Below, one piece after another: positions 42,227 to 51,200 of a stretch of DNA of 64,000 nt (the stretch's first letter is position 1; each line of letters starts with the position of its first letter). A model generated the notes under the pieces. The model ran no database searches. It had not been told where the DNA came from and saw only the letters and a list, made by a program, of their open reading frames with translations. The stretch spans positions 62,001 to 126,000 of the forward strand of contig NZ_PNYA01000002.1 in NCBI RefSeq assembly GCF_002879885.1. Reading direction: 5' to 3'. The position numbers were made by a program, and so were the translations under genes. Source of the stretch: Trinickia dabaoshanensis (GTDB taxonomy: Bacteria; Pseudomonadota; Gammaproteobacteria; Burkholderiales; Burkholderiaceae).

Positions 42227-44338
42227 TTATGCGCCGCTTTCGCGCCGGAACACCGAGGCGAGCCACTTCAGGCCGCGCCAGGCGAAACTTTGCCGCGAGC
42301 CGCCGATCGTCGCCTCGCCGACGATCTCGCGCGGCCACGCCTCGTTCGCGGGACACGCGTCGATGCGCACGCGGTACGTCGCCGTGAGCGGCACGAGCTG
42401 ATGCGTGTTCGGCTGCAGTTGCACGGGCAGCGGCCCGCCGTAGACGCTTGCGAGCGAAGGCGTATCGAGCGTGCCGACATTCACGCGATCGACGGCCGCC
42501 ACCGTGCAAGTGAGCGCGCCCATCTCCGGCACGGAAGCCACGAACGTCACGCGATCTCCGGGCGATACGCGCGCGGCATCGTCTTCGCCGACGAACGCTT
42601 CGCCCTTCACGCCCACCGGTCCCACCACATCGAACACATGCTCGCCGCGCGGCAGCCAGGTGCCGGGAGCGAGTGCCTCGTCGGTTTGAACGATACCGTC
42701 GAACGGCGCGCGCAGCGTCAACTGTGCAACTTGCGCCGTGAGGCCGGCCACCGTTTCGCGCGCGGCATCCCAACGCCGCTGCAAGGCCACACCCTGCTCC
42801 AGCAAACGATCGTCGAACGACTGCTGCTCGACCTGCCAACGCAGCAGCGTCTCGTCGGCCTGCGCCGCTTGCAGCTTGTGCGCGAGATCGGGCGAGGACA
42901 GCACGGCCAATACTTGTCCCGCGCGCACGCGCTGGCCGTCATGGGCGATCGGCGCATCGCTCGTCGCATAGGCCGCTTCCGGCGCATAAAGCCCTTGGGC
43001 GCGCAGCGGACCGAGTACGGCCGGGGCGCCCACGCCGCCGTGCCAGGGCAGCACGAGCAAGCCGGCGAGCAGCGCGCCGACGAGCGCCGTGCGCCGCGTC
43101 TCGCGCCGCCATTGCAATGCCGCGCGAGCCTGCCAGCACGCGGTCACTTCACGCACGATCGGCCGCGCGATGAACCATCCGAACTCGACACAAAACAGCG
43201 CAAGGCCCAACGCCTTGAAGAACGCGTGATAGACGACGAGCGCGATCGAGAAAAAAACGGTGAGCCGATAGAGCCAAGTCGCGAACGAAAACGCGATCAA
43301 GAAACGCCGGCGCCCAGGCGCGCACGGTTCGGGCTGCGGCTCTCCGAGGCCGAACAAACGTTCGCGCATCCACCAGCGCCCGAACGCGAACGCGCGATCG
43401 TGCAGGTTCGGCATGTCGAGCCAATCCGAGAGCAGAAAGTACCCATCGAAGCGCATGAACGGGCTTGCATTGATCGTCAGCGTGCCGATCCACGTCGTCG
43501 TGGCGAGCAGAAATGCGCCGGCTCGCATGGGTCCGTCCGGTAGAACGCTCCATGCCACCGTCGCGAACGCGGCCAGCGCCAATTCCGTCAGCATGCCGGC
43601 GGCGCCGATACGCAAACGCTCGGCGCGGCCCGGCACTTTCCATGCCTCGGTCGTATCGGTGTAGAGCACCGGCACCATCACGAGCAGCGCCACGCCCATC
43701 GTCGGCACGCGGCAGCCGTAGCGATGCGCCGTGAACGCATGGCCGAATTCGTGAAGCACCTTGGCGCACCCTAGCGCCAGGCCGATCGCCAACAGTCCAC
43801 GCACGTCGGCGTACCCGTGAAACGTATGGACGAACTCGTCCCAACGGCGCGAGACGAGCACGAGCCCCGTCATCGCCGTGAGCGCGACGACGATCCAAAA
43901 CGCGGGCCGGTACGCGATTTCCGCATAGCGGGCGAAGCGCTTCAAGAACGGCATCGGGCGCCATAACGGCACACGGATCATCAAGTAGTGCTTGAGCAGC
44001 CACATCGCATGCGAGAGCTTGCTCGCGGCGGCCGCGCTCGCGAGCCGCCCCGTATCCGCGGGGCTCGCAGCCACCAGCAAATGCTGCCGATGCAGCATCC
44101 GCACGAGCGACTCGAAATCGTCGAACGTCAGATGCAGCGTGGTTTCGGCATTGACCGACGCGACGATCGCGTCTCCATCGTCGAGCGCCCAGCGCGAGAG
44201 CATCTCGAACGCGGGCCAGCCGATCTGAAAGAAGCGATTGCCCGCGGGGTCGTGCAGCATCCAAGTAGGCGCGCCGTCCGGCGTCGCCGCGCCCGGGGTC
44301 AAGCTCAGTTCTTGGCGAAGGGAAGGAAGGCGCGGCAT
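42227..44338 (-). CDS. M50 (site-2-protease-like) peptidase fused to a HlyD-type adaptor
   Basis: 703 residues from the ATG at 44338; an upstream in-frame codon would overlap the previous gene. Residues 1-95 look like a PqqD-type winged domain. The M50 zinc site is HEFGH (H196, E197, H200), with the third ligand in NASPFMRFDGY (D298), all inside a multi-helix membrane part (about 140-440). From about 455 a biotinyl-lipoyl-like and helical-hairpin region follows (SDAPIAHDGQRVRAGQVLAVLSSPDL, then APFDGIVQTDEALAPGTWL), typical of periplasmic adaptor proteins. The active-site residues are intact. Last gene of the adhesin-export operon, eight bases after the previous stop. The family occurs next to LEPR/DUF4347 giant proteins and is thought to aid their export, but no mechanism is established. 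Confidence 0.88.
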   Translation of the reverse strand: MPRLPSLRQELSLTPGAATPDGAPTWMLHDPAGNRFFQIGWPAFEMLSRWALDDGDAIVASVNAETTLHLTFDDFESLVRMLHRQHLLVAASPADTGRLASAAAASKLSHAMWLLKHYLMIRVPLWRPMPFLKRFARYAEIAYRPAFWIVVALTAMTGLVLVSRRWDEFVHTFHGYADVRGLLAIGLALGCAKVLHEFGHAFTAHRYGCRVPTMGVALLVMVPVLYTDTTEAWKVPGRAERLRIGAAGMLTELALAAFATVAWSVLPDGPMRAGAFLLATTTWIGTLTINASPFMRFDGYFLLSDWLDMPNLHDRAFAFGRWWMRERLFGLGEPQPEPCAPGRRRFLIAFSFATWLYRLTVFFSIALVVYHAFFKALGLALFCVEFGWFIARPIVREVTACWQARAALQWRRETRRTALVGALLAGLLVLPWHGGVGAPAVLGPLRAQGLYAPEAAYATSDAPIAHDGQRVRAGQVLAVLSSPDLAHKLQAAQADETLLRWQVEQQSFDDRLLEQGVALQRRWDAARETVAGLTAQVAQLTLRAPFDGIVQTDEALAPGTWLPRGEHVFDVVGPVGVKGEAFVGEDDAARVSPGDRVTFVASVPEMGALTCTVAAVDRVNVGTLDTPSLASVYGGPLPVQLQPNTHQLVPLTATYRVRIDACPANEAWPREIVGEATIGGSRQSFAWRGLKWLASVFRRESGA

Positions 44339-44346
44339 CGCGGCGC

Positions 44347-45792
44347 CTACCAGCCGAGCCACTGCCGGATCGTCGCCAGCGGGCGACGCAGCAGATAGTA
44401 GGCAACCGGCACCCAGCGGCCATGAATACGCGCGGTGCCCATCACGCCGAGCGGCGGCTTCACCGCGCCGGCGAAGGTGGCCTTCACGCGGTAGGCGACC
44501 ACCCCTTCGGGCGTCGGCTCGGCGCGATACGCCACCGTGTCGATGCGCGCGTCGTAGGCGGCCAGCGGCGAGCTTTTCGGATAGAGCGTGAGCGTCGCGC
44601 CGGGGACGACATCGACGTTATCGGCAACAGGCACGTAGGCCGTCAATTCGACGCTGGCCGGATCGGCGAGCAGCATCACCTTCTCGCCGATGGACACCGC
44701 CTTGCCGTTCCAATCGTTCGGATCGGAGAAGACGGCCACGCCCGCACGCGGCGCGTTCACCCGCACGCGCGCGAGTTCGCGCGCCGTGTAATCGAGCTCG
44801 ATCGCGCTTTCGTCGAGCTTGCCCTTGCGCAGCGCCATGTCGAGCCGGTCTTTATCGTCGGTCACCGCAAGCTGCGCGGTCTGCCGGTATTCCTCTTGGG
44901 CCGTCGCGTAGTTCTTGTTCGCCAGCGCATAGCGCGAAGCCAGCGTCGTGGAATCGAGCGCGAACAGCGGCGCGCCCGCCTCGACGCGTTGATTGGGCTG
45001 CGCGAACAGCCGATCGATCACGCCGTCGAGCGGCGCGCGTACGACGAACGGATCCTTCGCGGTCACCTCGGCCGGTGCGAGCACGGTCAACGGCACCGGT
45101 ACGACGAGCGCGAGGACGAGCGCCGCCAGCGCGCGGCGCCGATGCTTACCGGCGCGCAGGGTGAGTTTCGCGCGCTCGAGCCACGAAGCACGCGGCGCAA
45201 ACGCGGCGAGCGCGTGCGACCACACGCGTGCCAGCTCGGCGAGCAACGCTTCGTCCAACTGCGTCCACGGCTGCTCGCGCGCAAAGACCACTCCACCGAG
45301 CGAGCGACCGTCGCGATCGCCAAGCGGCACCCACAGCGCGTGCGTCGGCCACCAGTCGTTCCAATCGGCGGCCAGCGCCTCGGGCAAGCCATCCGCGGTC
45401 AGCGCTTGCGGCCACATGCGCGGCGCCGCGCCTGCCGCAGCGGCGGCGTCCGGCGCTTGCGTCTGCGTTTGGGTTTGGGTTTGGTTTTGCGCTTGCCTCG
45501 ACGCCGCATCCGCATCGATCGATCGGCGCTCGAGCACTCGGCACACTTGACCGAGCCACTGCACGTAGGGCGCGCCCGGATCGCTCTGCGGCAGTCCCGA
45601 GACGGCAGCGACCGCGCCCGGCACGGGCGCTCTCGCCCGCCACCACGCCGCCTGGCGGTAGGGCACGAGCGAGAGCGATTCGTTGACGATGACGAAGCCG
45701 AGCGTTTCTTCGTTCTGCGCTTCGCGCGCGCGTGCGGACAGTTGCCAAAGCACGGCGAGCGTGCCCGCCTCGATCTGCTGCGGAGCGTTCAT
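44347..45792 (-). CDS. HlyD-family membrane-fusion protein with N-terminal GAF-like domain
   Basis: 481 residues from the ATG at 45792 (MNAPQQIEAG), five bases after the preceding stop. Residues 1-205 form a cytoplasmic, possibly GAF-like region containing a Gln-Thr low-complexity stretch (about 106-112). A transmembrane helix follows (about 222-240, ALAALVLALVVPVPLTVL). The rest is a periplasmic adaptor: lipoyl-like (FVVRAPLDGVIDRLFAQPNQRVEAGAPLFALD), helical hairpin and beta-barrel parts. It should bridge the inner membrane to the TolC-like channel. A soluble sensory-like domain fused to an adaptor is unusual. Coupled to the neighbouring adaptor and M50 genes. Confidence 0.85.
   Translation of the reverse strand: MNAPQQIEAGTLAVLWQLSARAREAQNEETLGFVIVNESLSLVPYRQAAWWRARAPVPGAVAAVSGLPQSDPGAPYVQWLGQVCRVLERRSIDADAASRQAQNQTQTQTQTQAPDAAAAAGAAPRMWPQALTADGLPEALAADWNDWWPTHALWVPLGDRDGRSLGGVVFAREQPWTQLDEALLAELARVWSHALAAFAPRASWLERAKLTLRAGKHRRRALAALVLALVVPVPLTVLAPAEVTAKDPFVVRAPLDGVIDRLFAQPNQRVEAGAPLFALDSTTLASRYALANKNYATAQEEYRQTAQLAVTDDKDRLDMALRKGKLDESAIELDYTARELARVRVNAPRAGVAVFSDPNDWNGKAVSIGEKVMLLADPASVELTAYVPVADNVDVVPGATLTLYPKSSPLAAYDARIDTVAYRAEPTPEGVVAYRVKATFAGAVKPPLGVMGTARIHGRWVPVAYYLLRRPLATIRQWLGW
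45466..45487. repeat. Short GTTTGG-type tandem repeat inside the adaptor gene
   Basis: A six-base unit repeated about three and a half times encodes alternating Gln and Thr. Changes in copy number would keep the reading frame, adding or removing QT pairs. Confidence 0.7.
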
Positions 45793-45797
45793 GACGT

Positions 45798-46625
45798 TTA
45801 GCGGCCCGCGCCGGCGAAGCTCGCCCAACCGCTCATGCCGGGCAACAATTCCGGCGCGCGGTTCGCGAGGGCGGCGGTCACATCGACCGTTTGCGTCACG
45901 GGATCGACGCGCGCCCCGATTCGCGCCACCGTGGCCGGATACGTCTTGCCGACTTCATCGACATTGACGCTCAACGGATGGCCCGGCTTGAGCCACGCGA
46001 GCCATTTCGACGGCACGATCATCTTCAGTTCGAGATGGCTCGTATCGACGATCGTCAGCAACGGTTTGCCGGGCTCGGCGAATTGTTGGGCCGCCGCGCT
46101 GCGCTTGACCACGCGTCCGTCGAAAGGCGCGGCGATACTGCATTTGCGGACCGTCGCTTGCATGTAGGCCACTTCGGCCGCGCTTGCCTTCGCCTTGGCC
46201 TCGGCTTGCTGCACGTCGATCTCGCCGATCGAATGCAACTGCGAGAGCCGATCGTCCACGCGCTTCAGTTGCACGGCCGCCTCGGACTCGGCTTGCGCCT
46301 TGTGAAGCTGCGCCGCGTACAGCGAGCAATCGAGCGAGACGAGCGTCTGCCCCGCGCGGAAGGCGTCGCCGTCGCGAAACGGCATCGAGGCGATCTTCGC
46401 GCTGATCTCGCTCGACAAATCGACTTGATCGCGCGCGACGAGTTGAATGCGGATACGGCCGTCGTCCTGCGCATGGTTCGATGCGCTCGATGCGCTCGCC
46501 GGGGCCGCCGGCGCCGCGGGTGCCGGCGTGTGCGGTGCCGCGGCTTGCGGCGCCGCGGCCCATGCGCTTTGAAACACCATCACCAGGGCCGCATAACGAA
46601 GCCCTGTCCTGCACCATCGATTCAT
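45798..46625 (-). CDS. HlyD-family periplasmic adaptor with signal peptide
   Basis: 275 residues. The N-terminal signal sequence (MNRWCRTGLRYAALVMVFQSAWA) is followed by an Ala/Pro-rich linker (25-48). The adaptor core contains ISAKIASMPFRDGDAFRAGQTLVSLDCSLYAAQL, a helical hairpin near 95-140 and IAAPFDGRVVKRSAAAQQFAEPGKPLLTIVDTS. It lacks a cytoplasmic or membrane anchor domain apart from the signal, unlike the adaptor encoded next. Two distinct adaptors in one operon suggest a layered or mixed exporter. The start overlaps the TolC stop by ATGA. Confidence 0.9.
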   Translation of the reverse strand: MNRWCRTGLRYAALVMVFQSAWAAAPQAAAPHTPAPAAPAAPASASSASNHAQDDGRIRIQLVARDQVDLSSEISAKIASMPFRDGDAFRAGQTLVSLDCSLYAAQLHKAQAESEAAVQLKRVDDRLSQLHSIGEIDVQQAEAKAKASAAEVAYMQATVRKCSIAAPFDGRVVKRSAAAQQFAEPGKPLLTIVDTSHLELKMIVPSKWLAWLKPGHPLSVNVDEVGKTYPATVARIGARVDPVTQTVDVTAALANRAPELLPGMSGWASFAGAGR

Positions 46626-48238
46626 TGCTTTTTGACTCCATCCGCGCTGCCGAACGACGCCCAGCGCGCTTGCTCCATCGAAATCGATTGCTCGATCGTC
46701 TTCAAATCCCCATTACCGTTGCCCACGCCCGCCGGTACCGGGTCGAGGCCGAGCGTCGCCAGCAATTGCCCGTAGGCGCTCTCGAGTTCGCCGTAGCTTT
46801 GATACAGGCGCAACTCCGACATCATCGCAGAAGTGGCCGCCCGAATCTCCTCGAGCTTGCCCTGCGCATTGGCGACCGTTGCGTTGTGCGTGTGCTGCAA
46901 GATCTGCGAATCGACGTCGCTCAATTGCTTGAACAAATCGAACTGACGTTGTTTGGCGGACAGCTCGGCGCTCGCCACGTGCACTTGCGTGAGCACGGCC
47001 ATCGACAAAGCGAGCTGCTGCGCGCGCGCCACTTCGTGCTGCGCATCGGCCGCGCCGCGAATGTTCTTCGCGTTGAGCAGGTTCAACAAGTTCCAACTCA
47101 CGTTCACGCCCGCCGCGCGCCACGCATGAAACATCAAGAAACTGTTGCTGTCGTAGTGCGATCCCAGTTGCAACTCGATACCGGGCAACAGCTTGGCGAT
47201 CGCCTTGTGCGTCTCGTTGACGCTGATGCGTTCGTTATAGCTCGCCTCGACGAGTTCGGGCCGGCGCTCGAGCGCCGTCTCTTCCATCTCGGACATCGGC
47301 ATGGCGAACGCCGGCACCGCGAACCCTTGCGGCGGCGCAAGCTTGAAGTCCGTGCCCGGGGCGATGTTCATCAGCGAAGCGAGCCGCGGCTTCGCTTCGT
47401 CGAGCTGATCGCGCACGGCTTCGAGCTGACGCATGATGTCGAGCAGCGCATGCTGGTAGGCGAGCGTATCGAGCGGCGAACGCAAGCCTTCCAATTGCGA
47501 TTGGCGCGATTCGTCGAGCGCTTGCTGCGCTTGCGCGAGCAACGGCTTGATGCGGCTCGACAGCCGCTCGGCCCCCGCTGCTTCCCAATACGCCTCGCGC
47601 ACCTGCTGCATCATCAACTGCACGACCTTGCGGCGGCGTTGCTCCACGACGAGCACGCGATCGGCCTGCTCTTTCGCCTCGAAGTAGCTGACGCCGAAAT
47701 CGAGGATGTTCCAGGAGAACGAGAGATCGGCCGTGCGATCGTTCCTATCGCTCGAATACGACGGCGGCAGCGACTGCCCGCGCGTGAAGTAATCCTCGGA
47801 GGACGACACGAGCAAGTTGTTGCGATAGGTATAACCGGCTTGAGCGGTCAGCTTCGGCAACATGTCGAAGCTCGCGAGGTCGAGTTGCTTTTGCGCGAGC
47901 GCCTCTTCCATCATCTTCAAGCGATGGTCGAGGTTGTAGCGAATCGCGCGCGCCATCGCCTCTTCGAGTGTGATGGGCCCCGAAAGCTCGGGCTGGTTCG
48001 CGAACATCGCGCTGCGATCGGCATGCGCCGTTTGCGCGCGCTCGGCATCGGTGAACGGCACGGGATGAATCGCGCAGCCCGACAGCCACAGCGCGGCCAC
48101 GGCAACACCGATCAGCGATCGGCGCAGGGAACGGGCGGTGCGCGTCGATTCGGGCCCGCATGAGGACGAACAATGGAGTTCGGCGATGGTCGTTTGTGCG
48201 CTCATTGATATGGATAGATGACGGAAATTCATGGTCAT
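46622..48238 (-). CDS. TolC-like outer-membrane channel lipoprotein
   Basis: 538 residues. The N-terminal region ends in a lipobox (LWLSGCAI, C55), so the mature protein is lipid-anchored, as in the OprM/NodT-type group. Two outer-membrane efflux repeats are visible, with long helices (for example VLVVEQRRRKVVQLMMQQVREAYWEA and EASYNERISVNETHKAIAKLL). The start overlaps the stop of the giant protein gene by ATGA. An ATG two codons later is possible. It should provide the outer-membrane passage for the giant adhesin together with the two adaptors. No ABC or RND pump is encoded beside it. Confidence 0.92.
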   Translation of the reverse strand: MTMNFRHLSISMSAQTTIAELHCSSSCGPESTRTARSLRRSLIGVAVAALWLSGCAIHPVPFTDAERAQTAHADRSAMFANQPELSGPITLEEAMARAIRYNLDHRLKMMEEALAQKQLDLASFDMLPKLTAQAGYTYRNNLLVSSSEDYFTRGQSLPPSYSSDRNDRTADLSFSWNILDFGVSYFEAKEQADRVLVVEQRRRKVVQLMMQQVREAYWEAAGAERLSSRIKPLLAQAQQALDESRQSQLEGLRSPLDTLAYQHALLDIMRQLEAVRDQLDEAKPRLASLMNIAPGTDFKLAPPQGFAVPAFAMPMSEMEETALERRPELVEASYNERISVNETHKAIAKLLPGIELQLGSHYDSNSFLMFHAWRAAGVNVSWNLLNLLNAKNIRGAADAQHEVARAQQLALSMAVLTQVHVASAELSAKQRQFDLFKQLSDVDSQILQHTHNATVANAQGKLEEIRAATSAMMSELRLYQSYGELESAYGQLLATLGLDPVPAGVGNGNGDLKTIEQSISMEQARWASFGSADGVKKQ

Positions 48239-51200
48239 ACGCGGCGCACGGCGCCGCCGGGGCGCGCGACGTGAAGCGCCGCGCGCGCCTGGGCGAATTG
48301 CTGATCGAGCGACGGTTTGCCGACGGGGCGCGCGGCGCGTGAAGCGAGCGGCTGCCCGGCTCCGCGATCGGCGTGGCCATTCGAGTTCGCGGACGGATGC
48401 GCGTTGCGCTGATTCGGATGCGCAAGGCCGTGCCCCGCGTCACGCGCATGCGGCGCAAGCACGACGTCTCGCCGGGCGACATGACCGGCCGCATCGCGTA
48501 CCTCGACGACGATGCGCACGTCTTGCACGCCCGCCGGCACCTTGCCGCGCAATGCCCCGCTCGCCGCGTCGTAGTGCAGCCAGCCCGGCAGCGAGCGGCC
48601 GTCGGCGAGCCGCACGGTCACGTCGCCCATCCCGCCGCCCATGGACTGCGTGGGCGGCAAGAGCGTGGCGACGTCGATCGAGAACGGATCGTGCTGCGGT
48701 ACCGATAGCGCCAATTCGGAGAACGACGTCATCGACTGCGGCGCCGGTGCCGGTGCGAGCGCGGCGTTGAGTGCGCTCGCGTCGAAGCGCGACACGGTCG
48801 CCCGGTCGAGCGAGAACCCCGTCGCGGGCGCGCTCGGATCCGAGAACGTCATCGTCGGCACCGAGGGCACGGCACCGACGGTGCGCGTGGTGCTCAATTC
48901 GTCGAGCACGTCGGGGGGAGCCGTGTTGTCCGAACCCGCGGCGTGCGATTCCGGGGTAGGCGATGCCACCGTCGTCGCGGGCGTGACGGGCAAGGCTGCG
49001 ACCGGGGTGCCGCCCGACGGCCCCGCGACGATCGTGACCGTGTTCGTCGCGGCGGTGCTCGTCTTCACGCCATCGCTGATCGTGTAGCTCAGCGTACGCG
49101 TACCGGTGGCGCGGAACTGCGAGTTCGAATAGGTGACCGACTGCAACGCGCTTTGCCACTGCGCGAGCGTCGCCGAACTGCTCGTCAGCGTGAGCACGCC
49201 GGTGCTCGCATCGTAGCTCGCCGTGAAGCCGCCCGGCACCGAGCCGCTCGCGAGCGCGAGCGTGTCGTGCGCCGTATCGAAGCCGCCCGTGATTTTCACT
49301 TGGGCGGACGTGAGCGTCGCCGTCGCATCGCGATCGCCGACGCTCACTTGCGGCGCCACGGCCACCGGCGTCGAACCGACGGCTTGCGACGTGAACGTCG
49401 CGTTGCCGCCGATCGCGAGCGTCGGTGTTTGATCCGTGTCGGTCACCGTTATGCTGCGCGCACTCGCATCGCTCGCCGTGCCGTTGCCGTCCGTCACCGT
49501 GAAGCTGATGGTGCGCGTCGCGTTATCGGGCTTGACCGCCGTATCGGTATAGGTGACCGATGCCAGCGCCGAGCGCCATTGCGCGAGCGAGGCCGTGCCG
49601 CCTGCCGAGCTCAGCGTCAAGACACCTGAGTTCGCGTCGTAGACGGCGGCGATGTTGCCCATCGTCGCGCCGTCGTTCGCGAAAGCCAATACGTCTTGCC
49701 CGGGATGAAAGCCCCCGGTGATTGCCACGCTCGCCGACGAGAGCGTCGTGCTGGCGTCGGCGAGCGTCAGGCCGGGGGCGACCGCGACCGGCGTCGAGGT
49801 CGTGTTGTCCGCGGCGACGAACGAGGCAGCGCCCGAGTCGAGCGTGACATGAGGTTTGTCGACGAACGATACGGTCGCGTCGGCCGCCACGCTCGTCTTC
49901 GTGCCGTCGCTCGTCGCGAACGACACCGTGCGGTTGCCGAAGTGCGTGCCGCTGCTCGAGAACGTCACAGCGCTCAAGGCGTTCGCCCATTGGGCATCCG
50001 TCGCCGTCGCGCCGGACGACGTGAGCGTGAGCACGCCCGTCGCCGCGTTGAACGTTCCCGAGATATTCCCGAACGCCGCCGCATTCGTGTTCGTGAACGA
50101 CAACGCATCCTCGCCGCTGTGGAAATTGCCGGTGATGGAAACCGTGCCCGACGATTGCGTCGCATTGTCGAGATCGGTGACGCTCACGTTCGGATTGACG
50201 ATCGTCCCGGCTGCGCCGGTTACATAGCTCGCCGTGCCGCCCGTCGTCGTCACGATCGGCGTTTGATCGGTATCGGTCACCGTCACCGTGCGCGTTGCCG
50301 TGTTGCTCGTGTTCGCGCCCGTATCGATCGCCGCGAAACTGATCGTGCGCGTCGCGGTGTTCGGTGTCACCGCCGTGTCGGTGTAAGTCACCGCATCGAG
50401 CGCCGCCTGCCACTGCGCAAGCGTCGCCGTCGCACCCGAAGAGGTCAGCGTCAGCACACCGGTGCCGGCGTTGTACGAAGCGGCGATGTTGCCGAACGTC
50501 GTCGCGTTGCTGTTCGTAAAGGCGAGAACGTCCTCGCCGCTATGGAAGTTGCCGGTGATCGCCACCGTCGCCGAAGCCAACGTCGGCGCGCCGCCGTCCG
50601 TGAGGCTCAAGCCCGAATCGATCGTCACCGGCGTCGATGCGGTGTTATCGCCCGCAACGAAGCTAGCCGAACCCGAATCGGTCGTGATCGTCGGGGGGGC
50701 CAGCAAATCGACCGTATGCGTTGCCGCCGCGCTGTCGGTCGTGCCGTCGTTCGTCACGAACGAGATCGTACGATTGCCCGGCGTCGCAGTGGCGCTCGCC
50801 GAGAACGTCACGGCGGACAGCGCGTTCGCCCACTGAGCGTCGCTAGCCGTCGCCCCCGAAGAGGTCAACGTCAACACGCCCGTTGCGGAGTTGTACGAGC
50901 CGACGACATTGCCGAACGTCGCCGCGCTCGTGTTGACGAACGTGAGCGTATCGCCGCTGTGGAAACCGGTCGTGATCGACACCGTGCCCGACGATTGCGT
51001 CGTGTTGTCCAGGTCGCTGACCGTGATGCCACTGTTCACCGCAACGGCCGAGGTGCCGCCGACATAGTTCGTCGTGCCGCCCGTCGTCGTCACGATCGGC
51101 GTTTGATCGGTATCGGTCACCGTCACCGTGCGCGTCGCCGTGTTGCTCGTGTACGCGCCGGTATCGGTCGCCGCGAAACTGATCGTGCGCGTCGCGTTGT

